DNA of 31,679 nt from IMG/VR virus record IMGVR_UViG_3300043399_000128, positions 1-31,679 of that record, one strand, 5' to 3'. Below are positions 7,244 through 15,388 of this stretch, piece after piece. Position numbers and translations under genes: made by a program. Position 1 is the first letter of the stretch. Each line of letters opens with the position of its first letter. Below the pieces are notes generated by a model. The model did not search any database, was not told the origin of the DNA, and saw only the letters and a program-made list of their open reading frames with translations. The DNA comes from a virus.

Positions 7244-8347
7244 ATGGCTATTAATGCAAAAAAGCGTGCAAAGGCTCATGCAACTCTTAACAAAACAGTT
7301 GATGAGCCGATGCTCGACCAAGAAAAATATGTCGTTTCCATTACGCAAGCACTGCAATGGTACTCGCTGAATGTTGATGAGAAACGCCATCGCAAGTATG
7401 CTATCGAATACTTTGCAAAACTAGGCAAGAAAGCTGAAGTTGTTGCCATCGACAAAGCAAGTGATTACGATGTGCGCCAACTTGGTATTCTGTGTCGTCT
7501 TGTTACCAATGGTAATACTCTGAGTGATCAACACATGCAGCGTATCGAAACTATGGTGGCAGACATTGTCCGTAAGGCTGGTCGTCCTGTCAAGGTCAAG
7601 ACTACAGAACAAGAAAGTCCAGTTGTAACCCAACCATCTATTCAAGAACGAATGGACGAAAAGGCACACGAACTGGCTGGTGAGATCGAAGGTGCCATCG
7701 ACGACTTTACCACAAATAAATCTACTGACTTTTCGACAAAGAACTATCTGTTGTCCAAAGAAGTTTCTGCGCCCATTGCCAAACGTATTGGTGACTTTTT
7801 CGTTGGTCGTGCACAAGAGTTGCGCGAAGCCCTTGAAGGTGACGACAAGCAACTTGTTGAAGGTTACTCCAACTTCACTAAACGCGAGTTGAAGAAGTTT
7901 GCCGAGTTTATGGAAACTATCATCGGTGACTGTAATCAGCAAGTACAAACTGCCAAGGCTAATCGTGCTCCACGTAAACGCAAACCAACATCACCAACCA
8001 AACAAGTTGCTCGCATCAAGTACATGCGCGAGTTCCCTGAACTGAATCTAAAGTCTTGCAAGCCAGAAGAAATTATTGGTTCCAGCGAACTGTGGGTCTA
8101 TAATACCAAGTACCGTAAGGTTCAGGTGTACAAAGCCGAAGGTGCTCTGGCTGTCAAAGGTACTACAATCATTGGATTCGATATCAAAGAGTCCAAGTCT
8201 ATGACTTTGCGCAAGCCAGAAGAATTCTTCAAGGGTCTTTCTATGGGCAAACGTGCACTGAATGGTGCGTTGAAGAAACTGACTACCAAACCGACTGTGC
8301 CCAATGGACGCATCAATGAAGAGTGCATCTTGCTCGGAGCGTTTTGA
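7244..8347 (+). CDS. Conserved hypothetical phage protein, basic
   Basis: The ATG at 7244 with GAGGA upstream gives 367 aa; the possible TTG at 7190 is the promoter -35 and is rejected. The N-terminus is basic (MAINAKKRAKAHATLN). A helical region spans about 20-240. A short very basic stretch (NRAPRKRKPTSP near 245-256) separates it from a C-terminal beta-rich domain with SSELWVYNTKYRKVQVY and a segment beginning GTTIIGFDIKESKSMTL. The basic linker suggests nucleic-acid contact. No catalytic motif is recognised. The stop overlaps the next ATG (TGATG), so it is coupled to the 2OG oxygenase. Confidence 0.75.
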   Translation: MAINAKKRAKAHATLNKTVDEPMLDQEKYVVSITQALQWYSLNVDEKRHRKYAIEYFAKLGKKAEVVAIDKASDYDVRQLGILCRLVTNGNTLSDQHMQRIETMVADIVRKAGRPVKVKTTEQESPVVTQPSIQERMDEKAHELAGEIEGAIDDFTTNKSTDFSTKNYLLSKEVSAPIAKRIGDFFVGRAQELREALEGDDKQLVEGYSNFTKRELKKFAEFMETIIGDCNQQVQTAKANRAPRKRKPTSPTKQVARIKYMREFPELNLKSCKPEEIIGSSELWVYNTKYRKVQVYKAEGALAVKGTTIIGFDIKESKSMTLRKPEEFFKGLSMGKRALNGALKKLTTKPTVPNGRINEECILLGAF

Positions 8348-8997
8348 TGGAGTTTACTTATATCGAAGATGGTATTGACGCCATCGTTGTTGATAACTTC
8401 TACACGCCAGATCAACTGGCAGAGATAAAGACTGAATTGAATTGGTTGACCAAACAATCAATCTTTTCAGGTGAAGGCGATCTTGCTCCAGCTACTATTG
8501 ATGGAATTCCGCTAACATCTAAACGTGGTGTGTTTCTGGAAACTGTTTTTCGTAACTGGAAACATTCTGCGTTGATCTCGCATTCAATGCGTCAGATGTC
8601 TGATCCGCAGTTTATAGAGCGTGTTTTATCATACAACTCTTTGTATAAAACTCTATTCGCTTGTAACAGTCGTGCTCACTTGCTTTCATATTACGAGAAC
8701 TGCGACTACTATAAACCACATACAGATTCTTTCTTTTATACAGTGTTGACATATTTTAACACAGAGCCAAAACAATTTTCTGGCGGTGAGATAGTTCTTA
8801 AGTCTCATAACTCTACAAAAGAAGCTACTATTGAACCTGTGAATAACAGGATTGTTATAATTGCTTCATGCACATTACACGAAGTTAAAGAACTAAAATC
8901 AGATCTGAATAATACATACAGTGGCGATGGTAGATACTGTAATGCTATTTTCTTGACACACATTGACCAAAGGCAAATTCAAAATGATTCTAATTGA
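8347..8997 (+). CDS. 2OG-Fe(II) oxygenase, prolyl-hydroxylase-like
   Basis: The ATG at 8347 (TGATG overlap) gives 216 aa. The jelly-roll iron site is visible: H125-T-D127 in YKPHTDSFFYTVL, then GGEIVL at about 146-151, and the distal H178 in TLHEV. A basic residue near R196 could bind 2-oxoglutarate. Enzymes of this superfamily hydroxylate proteins, nucleic acids or small molecules with Fe(II), O2 and 2-oxoglutarate. It lies between a conserved hypothetical gene and RNase H, overlapping the latter by 14 bases. It is the first of seven such enzymes in the window. The substrate is unknown. Confidence 0.85.
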   Translation: MEFTYIEDGIDAIVVDNFYTPDQLAEIKTELNWLTKQSIFSGEGDLAPATIDGIPLTSKRGVFLETVFRNWKHSALISHSMRQMSDPQFIERVLSYNSLYKTLFACNSRAHLLSYYENCDYYKPHTDSFFYTVLTYFNTEPKQFSGGEIVLKSHNSTKEATIEPVNNRIVIIASCTLHEVKELKSDLNNTYSGDGRYCNAIFLTHIDQRQIQNDSN

Positions 8998-9877
8998 TTA
9001 TTCCCAAGTATCTCTGGCTACTATCCTAACGTTCAAACGAGAGCTAAAGGGTACTGAGTCTGAGATTAAAAACCTTATTCGTCATGTGACCTTGTCCACC
9101 ATTAAGTCGTACAAGAAAAAGTACGGCAAAGAGTTTGGCGATGTTGTTATTTGCTGCGATGGACGTCAGTACTGGCGCAAAGAAGTATTTGCGCACTACA
9201 AAGCCAGCCGTAAGAAAAACCGCGATGCTTCTGATCTTGACTGGAAACTTATCTTCGATACACTTAGTGAGATGCGCGAAGACTTGGTCAAGTATTTTCC
9301 TTACAAAGTCATTCACGTAGATCGCGCCGAAGCTGACGATGTTATTGCTGTGCTGACGAACTGGGTTCAAGAAAACGAATTGATCCAGCAAGGTTTGATG
9401 GAAGAACCACAAAAGGTTTTGATCCTGTCGTCAGACAAAGACTTTAAACAACTGCAGTTGAAGATGGATGTCAAGCAGTGGTCACCAATGGTCAAGAAGT
9501 TTATCACTGCCAGCAAGACTGAGATTCAGCACTGGATGATCGAGCATATTGTTAAGGGTGACTCTGGTGATGGTATTCCAAACATTCTGTCTGAAGACGA
9601 TGTGTTTGTTAAAGGTGAGCGTCAAAAGACTGTATCAGCCAAACGCCTAGACGAGTTCTTGGAAAGGGGTGTTGATGCTTGCCGTACAGACCAAGAACGA
9701 ACTAACTGGGATCGCAACAAACGCTTGGTTGATTTCTCTTACATTCCTGAAGATGTTAAGAAAGATATCGTAAACGCTTATCTAAATAGTAAGCCTTCTA
9801 AGGATAGAATGGCTATTATGACATACCTAATGGATAACCGTTGTCGTCTGCTTTTGGACGAGATTGAGGAATTTTAA
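8984..9877 (+). CDS. rnh: T4-type RNase H (5'-3' exonuclease / flap nuclease)
   Basis: The ATG at 8984 gives 297 aa, near the 305 aa of T4 RNase H; the upstream in-frame ATG at 8963 is less likely. Acidic metal ligands of the FEN/5'-nuclease family are in place: D5 (LIDYS), D59 (ICCDG), E116-D118-D119 (AEADD), D151 and D153 (SSDKDF), and D193/D196 in GDSGDGIPN. The conserved helical arch basics (RKEVFAHYKASRKK) are also present. In T4 this enzyme removes RNA primers from Okazaki fragments together with gp32 and the replisome. All key residues are present, so it should be active. Confidence 0.92.
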   Translation: MILIDYSQVSLATILTFKRELKGTESEIKNLIRHVTLSTIKSYKKKYGKEFGDVVICCDGRQYWRKEVFAHYKASRKKNRDASDLDWKLIFDTLSEMREDLVKYFPYKVIHVDRAEADDVIAVLTNWVQENELIQQGLMEEPQKVLILSSDKDFKQLQLKMDVKQWSPMVKKFITASKTEIQHWMIEHIVKGDSGDGIPNILSEDDVFVKGERQKTVSAKRLDEFLERGVDACRTDQERTNWDRNKRLVDFSYIPEDVKKDIVNAYLNSKPSKDRMAIMTYLMDNRCRLLLDEIEEF

Positions 9878-10321
9878 ATGAGAAAATATATCACCCAGTT
9901 GTTAGAGGACATCAATGATGATCCCAAAAAGCTGGAACAATATGCAAAAGACCAAGTGTACAGTAACACACTCAAGGTCTTGTTTGAGAATGCTTTTGAT
10001 CCTGCTAAAAAGTGGATCTTGCCAGAGGGCGAGCCACCATTCAAACCTGCTGCTGAACCACTTGGTATGACGCCAAGTAATCTGTACGGTGAGTTGCGTC
10101 GTTTGTATGTGTTTACCAGAGCAGACTTACATGCAGTCAAACGTGAGTCGTTGTTTATTTCTTTGTTAGAGGGTGTACACCCAAGTGAAGCTGAAGTGTT
10201 GATTGCTGTTAAAGATCAAACACTACATAAAAAGTATCCCAAGATTACTAGAAAGCTAGTAGAATCTTGTGGCTTTATTCCTGCTTTGCCTAAGAAAGAA
10301 AAAGAAAGTGCAACATCTTGA
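9878..10321 (+). CDS. DUF6433-like T4-family protein
   Basis: A protein of 147 aa starting directly after the RNase H stop. The order MRKYITQLLEDIN, then SNTLKVLFENAFDPAKKWIL, PEGEPPFKPAAEPLGM and LLEGVHPSEAEVLIAVKDQT is that of a conserved small protein of T4-like phages now called DUF6433. It is mostly helical with a proline-rich central loop. Its place after RNase H suggests a link to replication or late functions, but no function is established to my knowledge. It overlaps the next frame by 14 bases. Confidence 0.75.
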   Translation: MRKYITQLLEDINDDPKKLEQYAKDQVYSNTLKVLFENAFDPAKKWILPEGEPPFKPAAEPLGMTPSNLYGELRRLYVFTRADLHAVKRESLFISLLEGVHPSEAEVLIAVKDQTLHKKYPKITRKLVESCGFIPALPKKEKESATS

Positions 10322-10523
10322 GGATGAAGACAGAGACTTTTTACTTTTCTTGTTGGGTTTAGAGCACGACGAGTTTGCCATGATGTTGAATGCCATGACA
10401 CAACAAGATGCGATGAGAGTGTTAGTCATGATTCAACAAGCCAAAGACGAGTTGTTTGACGATCATATGGAGAAAAACGGGATGCCCGAAGCCAGAGACA
10501 TTCTGGCTAAAATAATGTATTGA
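10308..10523 (+). CDS. Small helical acidic protein
   Basis: The frame runs to TGA at 10521-10523. I favour the GTG at 10308, behind a purine-rich stretch and overlapping the previous gene by 14 bases, giving 71 aa. An upstream GTG at 10269 is further inside the previous gene. The peptide is very acidic and helical (LEDEDRDFLLFLLGLEHDEF, then DELFDDHMEKNG). The stop region overlaps the -35 box of the next promoter. The family is not recognised; the start is uncertain. Confidence 0.6.
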   Translation: MQHLEDEDRDFLLFLLGLEHDEFAMMLNAMTQQDAMRVLVMIQQAKDELFDDHMEKNGMPEARDILAKIMY

Positions 10524-10548
10524 CTTTATACACTACATGTTGTATAAT
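10520..10548 (+). promoter_or_regulatory. Sigma70-type promoter
   Basis: -35 TTGACT (10520-10525), 17-bp spacer, -10 TATAAT (10543-10548), 26 bases before the gene at 10574. Confidence 0.85.
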
Positions 10549-10573
10549 AATTTAATAATGTATGGACTAATAA

Positions 10574-11377
10574 ATGTTATTCTTCTTTAAGAAAAAGAAA
10601 ATTGTAGTAGACTGCTTCACTTATTCTGACGCAGCTTACCAATTATATAAAATTAGAAAAGCCACAGTCTTTTATCCAGAAGAGTGGAAAAAGATGTCAG
10701 CTTGGGTAGAAAACCCACCTATCGACAGAGGCACGGGAATTAAGATTCCAATGCCAACTATCAAGCAGTGTACTGGTATTAACAAGCTGTATAAACAAGG
10801 TGCTATCATACCTCTTTGGTTAGACTTTATTATGCAACCAAAGACAGCTGCTGAAGGTAAAACAAAACTTGGTATGACTGAGCCAATGTTTGCTGAGCGT
10901 ATCATCCCACACCCAAGATCTCAATACCCTGGATTCTTAGAGAATTACATCCACGTTAAAATTAGCAGCGTTTGGAATCTTGTAGAAAAGTCAGGTGTTA
11001 ATTTTGTTTGGTTGCCTGCTCTGTACAATCTAAATGCTCTTGCCGAACACATTATCATTCCACCTGCCATAACTTACTATGATTGGCAAGCTCAAACTAA
11101 CCTTAATATGTTTGTGCATAAGAATGCACCTGACATGACACTAAAGGCTGGTACGCCAATGGTTCAGATTGTTCCAATGACTGATAAAGAAGTTGAGTAC
11201 AAGTGCCACTTGGTTGGGTTTGAAGAGTACACTTCTAAGAACACGATCCCTCAACATTTCCCATCAGTAATGGGTGTTAGAAATAATCGCTTTATGAAGG
11301 ACAAAGCTACTGCTGAACGTCTAGACAAACTAGAACAGCAAGAGTCCAAGTGTCCATTTGGGTTTGGTAAGAAATGA
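10574..11377 (+). CDS. Conserved hypothetical protein (cupin-like look)
   Basis: A protein of 267 aa. The N-terminus is short, hydrophobic and basic (MLFFFKKKKIVVD). The core is rich in P, I and aromatics. A segment near 155-205 reads as beta strands (IIPPAITYYDWQAQTNLNMF, then LKAGTPMVQIVPMTD), with KAGTPMVQIVP looking like a strand-turn-strand of a barrel. The tail has a short Cys motif (SKCPFGFGKK). I recall similar uncharacterised proteins in T4-like cyanophages but cannot name a family with confidence. It overlaps the dCMP deaminase by four bases, so the two are coupled. Confidence 0.7.
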   Translation: MLFFFKKKKIVVDCFTYSDAAYQLYKIRKATVFYPEEWKKMSAWVENPPIDRGTGIKIPMPTIKQCTGINKLYKQGAIIPLWLDFIMQPKTAAEGKTKLGMTEPMFAERIIPHPRSQYPGFLENYIHVKISSVWNLVEKSGVNFVWLPALYNLNALAEHIIIPPAITYYDWQAQTNLNMFVHKNAPDMTLKAGTPMVQIVPMTDKEVEYKCHLVGFEEYTSKNTIPQHFPSVMGVRNNRFMKDKATAERLDKLEQQESKCPFGFGKK

Positions 11378-11802
11378 AACAAAAGTGGATTAACGCATTC
11401 ATGGACACAGCTGAACGATTCGCTCAGCTGAGTTCTGCAAAGCGATTACAAGTTGGTGCTGTTGTCGTAAAAGATGAACGCATCACATCAATTGGTTATA
11501 ATGGCACACCTGCTGGATGGGACAACAACTGTGAAGAACTTGTTCACAGAATCGCTGAAGAGCCGATTCTTAAAACTAAACCAGAAGTGATCCATGCAGA
11601 AGCCAACGCTATTTCTAAGTTGGCTAAATCATCTGAGTCTGGTGCTGGCTCTACTATTTTTATCACTCATGCCCCATGCGTTGAGTGCGCTAAATTAATA
11701 TACGGTGCTGGCATCAAGCATGTCTACTACCGTAACTCATACCGCAATGATGACGGATTGAATTTTTTATCTAAATGTAATATTGAAACGGAGAAAGTTT
11801 GA
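11374..11802 (+). CDS. dCMP deaminase
   Basis: A protein of 142 aa with the zinc deaminase signature: H74-A-E76 (IHAEANA), with E76 as the proton shuttle, and P101-C102-x2-C105 (PCVECAK). The N-terminal segment SAKRLQVGAVVV and the GYNGTPAGWDN loop are typical of dCMP deaminases. The enzyme converts dCMP to dUMP, feeding dTMP synthesis; T4 carries the equivalent gene cd. The four-base overlaps on both sides show tight coupling, including to the Bug protein gene that follows through a TTGA overlap. No thymidylate synthase is seen in the window. Confidence 0.9.
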   Translation: MKQKWINAFMDTAERFAQLSSAKRLQVGAVVVKDERITSIGYNGTPAGWDNNCEELVHRIAEEPILKTKPEVIHAEANAISKLAKSSESGAGSTIFITHAPCVECAKLIYGAGIKHVYYRNSYRNDDGLNFLSKCNIETEKV

Positions 11803-12674
11803 AGAATTACTTGATCGCTTTACTGTTTGCTTTTGGCACAGCCCATGCAACAGAAACTATTAAAATTTACTCACCATATAGTCCAACACATTCTGGTACA
11901 CCAGCAATGTACAAGATTATAGAGACAGCAAACCGTAGTCAAAACATCTATAATTTTGTTTTGGAGTTCAAGCCTGGAGGCAATCAAATCATTGCTCTCA
12001 AGTCTATGGATGCCAACAGTCTTGGTATCATTGCTCCAGCATTTGTAGAAAATGTAGCTGCTGGTAAGGTCAAAGAGTCAGATTATATTCCTGTTCATGC
12101 TCTTGGTGATGCTTGCTGGACTGTTATTACTAATGGACCAATCAATGTCAACAAAGAGTTGACCGTTGGTGGTGTTGGATTCGGTAATGCTGCGCACCTG
12201 ACTGCTCTCGCTCTTGGTGAGAAGTACAAGTTTGATGTCAAGTACATTGTGTTTAAATCAAACAATGATGCGCTGGTCAATATGGCAGGTAACAATGGTA
12301 TTTTTATGGTTATCGATCGTCATGAAGCATATGAATCCATGAAGATCAAGAATTCTAACTTACAAGCATTCGCTGCTTCTTGTCCAACACGTATTCCCAC
12401 TGCGCCAAATGTCAAGACCCTAAAAGAAATTGGTATTGATGCACCTTACGTGTTCAACATCACAGTTGCTTCAAAGTCTATGGATGAGACTCGTCGTAAA
12501 GCAATTAGTATCATTCTTAATGATGCACAAGCCAAGGTTGGAGCCGATGAAATCTTTAAAGTTTCTGGTATGAAAGTTCCTGCTGTTACACCAGAACAAT
12601 TCTACACAAAGTCTATTGGTACTGTTAGACGTTTACAAGAAAAGTATCGCGATAAAATTGAGGCTTCTAAATGA
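11799..12674 (+). CDS. Bug/TctC-type periplasmic substrate-binding protein (first copy)
   Basis: A protein of 291 aa starting at TTG in a TTGA overlap with dCMP deaminase. Residues 1-17 form a signal peptide (cleavage near AHA). The mature part has the features of the tripartite tricarboxylate transporter receptor family: YSPYSPTHSGTPAMYKI near the start, FKPGGNQIIALKSM, GGVGFGNAAHLTALALGEKY, and the C-terminal pattern TLKEIGIDAPYVFNITVASK. These proteins bind small carboxylates in the periplasm and hand them to TctAB membrane partners. It diverges more from the family norm than the second copy at 14351. The membrane gene at 12671 overlaps it. Phage carriage is unusual. Confidence 0.75.
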   Translation: MKNYLIALLFAFGTAHATETIKIYSPYSPTHSGTPAMYKIIETANRSQNIYNFVLEFKPGGNQIIALKSMDANSLGIIAPAFVENVAAGKVKESDYIPVHALGDACWTVITNGPINVNKELTVGGVGFGNAAHLTALALGEKYKFDVKYIVFKSNNDALVNMAGNNGIFMVIDRHEAYESMKIKNSNLQAFAASCPTRIPTAPNVKTLKEIGIDAPYVFNITVASKSMDETRRKAISIILNDAQAKVGADEIFKVSGMKVPAVTPEQFYTKSIGTVRRLQEKYRDKIEASK

Positions 12675-13021
12675 CATTAGAACAAATTGTATCAGCAACC
12701 TTAGTATGGGTTGTTCTTTGTGCCATAGTATTCACACACTCGAACTGGGGTAAAATCCGCGATTGTTTTGCCATGTGGTTTACTCGTGAGTACTGGACAA
12801 ACTATAACACAGTTGAGTTTGCCAGCTGGACTGCAAAGGCTGTTATTATAATTCCTGGTCTTATTTTTGGTATCCAAATTTGGTGGTTATACTTCTTTAC
12901 TCTAGCTACATCCCTAACTCTTATCTGGGCAAGTAACAAGAAGCTGCTGCCAACCTTAGTTGGATTCAATGTTATCTGGGCTTGGATCTCTTGTATGGTT
13001 TTGGCGCAACACTTGCTATGA
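12671..13021 (+). CDS. Multi-span small membrane protein
   Basis: A protein of 116 aa with three to four hydrophobic segments: about 5-23, 55-72, 73-86 and 93-114. It overlaps the first Bug gene (ATGA) and the following gene (ATGA). The position invites comparison with TctB, the small membrane subunit of tripartite tricarboxylate transporters, but I see no TctB-specific motif and the protein is shorter, so I leave it unnamed. A partner role for the adjacent binding protein is inference from gene order only. Confidence 0.6.
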   Translation: MTLEQIVSATLVWVVLCAIVFTHSNWGKIRDCFAMWFTREYWTNYNTVEFASWTAKAVIIIPGLIFGIQIWWLYFFTLATSLTLIWASNKKLLPTLVGFNVIWAWISCMVLAQHLL

Positions 13022-13332
13022 TTGTACCTACACTAAATGGATGGGTTTGGAATATTTCTTTCTACCCATGTTCTGCTGATAATCGTAGAACAGTAAAGAA
13101 TATTTTTTGGTATGACTCGTCAACTGATCTAGAGTTTGTTAAGCACACAGAAGAATATCAGATAGTCTTACCAGAGTTCACAATCATCGGATCTCTAGAA
13201 GAAAAAAGTATAGTCAGGAAAAATCTTGATTATATCTGGAAGAATAAAATTCAAGTTGTACACCAAGTAGGTGACGATTGGCGAGTTTCTTTACCCGATG
13301 CTCTGGTCGTTAATAATTTCTTAAGCATATGA
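13018..13332 (+). CDS. Hypothetical protein
   Basis: I choose the ATG at 13018, in an ATGA overlap with the membrane gene, giving 104 aa. A longer in-frame ATG at 12982 lies deep inside the upstream gene. The sequence is mixed alpha/beta with several tryptophans (GWVWNISFYPC, NIFWYDSSTD, LDYIWKNK). No signal peptide or catalytic motif is evident. It is coupled to the PP-loop gene that follows through a four-base overlap. The family is not recognised. Confidence 0.6.
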   Translation: MIVPTLNGWVWNISFYPCSADNRRTVKNIFWYDSSTDLEFVKHTEEYQIVLPEFTIIGSLEEKSIVRKNLDYIWKNKIQVVHQVGDDWRVSLPDALVVNNFLSI

Positions 13333-14348
13333 TACTTAATTTATTAATTCATCGTCTACCTGAAGTTATTAACAGTCCAAAGATGGACAAGTTTAAAGCT
13401 GAACGATTTGACGAACTTTATCCACTGTACCAAAAATTAGAACTTGAGCGTTATAATGCCAAGGACAATCTAATCACAGCTGGTAATATGAGTTTGTTTG
13501 CAGACCGAACAGGAACATTACCACATTACCTAAAGGTTAGTGGAGTAACACCACTACCAAAAGTTGAACCTACATTCAACAAGTCATTTAAACAAATTTG
13601 TTTAGAAACAGCCAAGGATCTAGTTGAGTGTGCCAACGGTGAACAGATTGTTGTTTCATGGTCTGGTGGTCTTGATAGCACAACTGCACTATTTTCTCTG
13701 ATGCAATATGCAGACCCAAAACAAATCTTGGTGGCTTGCAATTACTACTCTATCATAGAGTCTGGATCTGTATTCGACAAGTTTATCAAAGGTCGTGGTA
13801 TTCGTTATAGTCTAAGTACACCTATGAATAATCCAGAGTTTTCTTCTGGTATCATTGTTTCTGGATATCTTGGAGATCAACTGTTTGGTAAAGTTCAAAC
13901 TCTATCTCAAGAGCAGTTTACAATGAATTGGAGAGACAGTCTAACACTAGATCAAGTTGACTGCATGGAGAAAATACTAGATAATTATCCACTAAAGGTT
14001 GAAACCTTACCAGAGTTCCAAGCGTTCATTGAACTCAATAGCAAATGGCACATGGGTCAAACTAATAGAAAACGTAACATGCCTAGTCAGATTGCTGATA
14101 GAATGTACAATTTCTACGAGACCGATGATTTCCAACGCTGGAGTCTTGGTAACTATGAACCTAAGTTTTTGAGTTCTGATCCACTAACTTTCAAATGGCC
14201 AATTCGTTGCTTGCTGAAAGAGTTGATGGAAACGGACTATTACTCGGCAAACAAAGTTATTCAAACATCACACTACCACATTCTAGATCATAAATGGGTT
14301 ATGCTACTAGAAGACGGCACTAATCTTTACTTAAAGGATTTCGTATAA
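13329..14348 (+). CDS. PP-loop ATPase, asparagine-synthase-C-like
   Basis: A protein of 339 aa. The PP-loop SGGLDSTT is at residues 112-119 (QIVVSWSGGLDSTTALF), the pyrophosphate-binding motif of N-type ATP pyrophosphatases. Farther on, GYLGDQLFG (179-187) resembles the G-D-x-x-D-E-L-F-G-G motif of asparagine synthase C domains. Such enzymes activate a carboxyl or carbonyl with ATP, releasing AMP and PPi, and then transfer nitrogen. There is no N-terminal Ntn glutaminase domain in this protein. A separate class I glutaminase lies at 16178 and could supply ammonia (inference). It is coupled upstream (ATGA) and spaced 2 bases from the second Bug gene. Confidence 0.75.
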   Translation: MILNLLIHRLPEVINSPKMDKFKAERFDELYPLYQKLELERYNAKDNLITAGNMSLFADRTGTLPHYLKVSGVTPLPKVEPTFNKSFKQICLETAKDLVECANGEQIVVSWSGGLDSTTALFSLMQYADPKQILVACNYYSIIESGSVFDKFIKGRGIRYSLSTPMNNPEFSSGIIVSGYLGDQLFGKVQTLSQEQFTMNWRDSLTLDQVDCMEKILDNYPLKVETLPEFQAFIELNSKWHMGQTNRKRNMPSQIADRMYNFYETDDFQRWSLGNYEPKFLSSDPLTFKWPIRCLLKELMETDYYSANKVIQTSHYHILDHKWVMLLEDGTNLYLKDFV

Positions 14349-14350
14349 TC

Positions 14351-15295
14351 ATGAAGAAATTTTTACTGTTGTTGCTATTCCCAGTGCTGGCGCATGCATG
14401 GCAACCAGATTCGTCAAAACCAATTGAAGCGATTATGGCATGGACTCCAGGGAGCGTTAATGAAATTTCCTTTAGGGTTTTGGCCAAACAAGTTGAACAA
14501 AATACAGGAGCAAAATTTGTTATTGTGAACCGTCCAGGTGCTGGTGGTGTTATTGGCACTGAAGAACTAAGCAAGAAACCAGCTGATGGTTACTTTGTCA
14601 CTAACGTGTCAGTTCCAGGTATTGCTGCAATGGACAAAGTTTCTGTTCGCGGTGAAGGCAGAACATACACAACAGACAGCTTTGTTTACCCAACTCATGT
14701 GGCATCAAGCCCATTTGTTGTAGTTGCCAAGGCTGGTGATCCAGTTAAGAATCCAAAGCAATTAGTCCAAGCCTTGAAGACAGAAAAGGTTACTATCGCT
14801 GCCAGCGGTGGTGCTAGATTAGTCTATGAGTCTATTGCGTCTAATGTTAAGTTTGGCGATGTTGTTCGCGTAGATCACAAAGGTCCAGTTGATGCTCTTA
14901 ATGATGTGGTTGGTGGACACGTAAGATTCGCTATTGTTCCAGCACTTGTTGCTAACCCTCTTTACAGAGATGGACGAGTACAAGTTGTGGCACTAAGTGG
15001 TAACACACCGCTAGTTCAGATTCCTGATGCTGCGACTATGGATACAGCTATTCCAAAGTTCAATGTATCTGGTATGTGGGCTCTAATGTTACCTGCGAAC
15101 GCACCAAAAGAAGTTGTTGAATGGTACAACCGAGAGTTCACCAAGGCTATGAAGTCTGAAGAAGTCAAAGCTGTGTTCTACGACAACCTATTGACTGAAA
15201 ATAAGGCTTTACAGAACCCAGAAGCCATGAAATTATGGGTAAAAACACGCGAAAAACAGTGGCAACCGTTGGTAGAAGCCGTTTTAGCTAAATAA
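14351..15295 (+). CDS. Bug/TctC-type periplasmic substrate-binding protein (second copy)
   Basis: A protein of 314 aa with a clear signal peptide (MKKFLLLLLFPVLAHA). It matches the canonical Bug/TctC layout: W-T-P-G near residue 33, then NRPGAGGVIGTEELSKKPADG at about 58-78, the ASGG turn, and the C-terminal WALMLPANAPKEVVEWYNREF segment followed by a helical tail. In tripartite tricarboxylate transporters such proteins bind carboxylates. Bug paralogs are highly expanded in Burkholderiales, which suggests the host group. The gene is 2 bases after the PP-loop gene. A T4-like late box begins five bases after its stop. Confidence 0.88.
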   Translation: MKKFLLLLLFPVLAHAWQPDSSKPIEAIMAWTPGSVNEISFRVLAKQVEQNTGAKFVIVNRPGAGGVIGTEELSKKPADGYFVTNVSVPGIAAMDKVSVRGEGRTYTTDSFVYPTHVASSPFVVVAKAGDPVKNPKQLVQALKTEKVTIAASGGARLVYESIASNVKFGDVVRVDHKGPVDALNDVVGGHVRFAIVPALVANPLYRDGRVQVVALSGNTPLVQIPDAATMDTAIPKFNVSGMWALMLPANAPKEVVEWYNREFTKAMKSEEVKAVFYDNLLTENKALQNPEAMKLWVKTREKQWQPLVEAVLAK

Positions 15296-15299
15296 GTAT

Positions 15300-15307
15300 T
15301 ATAAATA
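15300..15307 (+). promoter_or_regulatory. T4-type late promoter box TATAAATA
   Basis: A perfect match to the T4 late promoter -10 box, five bases after the second Bug gene and upstream of the ferritin-like gene. No other perfect copy was seen on the + strand of the window. It fits the DsbA-like gene at 6902. Confidence 0.7.
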
Positions 15308-15332
15308 AAAGTATGAGTGCAATGTGATGTTG

Positions 15333-15351
15333 ACACTCAGTAAATGAGTGT
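15333..15351 (+). promoter_or_regulatory. 5'-UTR hairpin of the ferritin-like gene
   Basis: The stem ACACTCA (15333-15339) / TGAGTGT (15345-15351) with loop GTAAA lies just downstream of the late box, near the expected mRNA 5' end. Such hairpins stabilise some T4 late mRNAs. There is no U tract, so it is not a terminator. Confidence 0.6.
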
Positions 15352-15388
15352 TTAACTCTTTAACTTTTTAAACTTAAAGGAAATAAAA

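Noticed and set aside
12671-13021. TctB subunit of a tripartite transporter
   Set aside because: Gene order suggests it, but length and motifs do not support the family, and no TctA is present.
13329-14348. QueC-type enzyme for deazaguanine DNA modification
   Set aside because: The PP-loop is shared, but there are no QueC Cys zinc ligands, and the GDQLFG motif fits asparagine-synthase-like proteins better. No other queuosine genes are seen.
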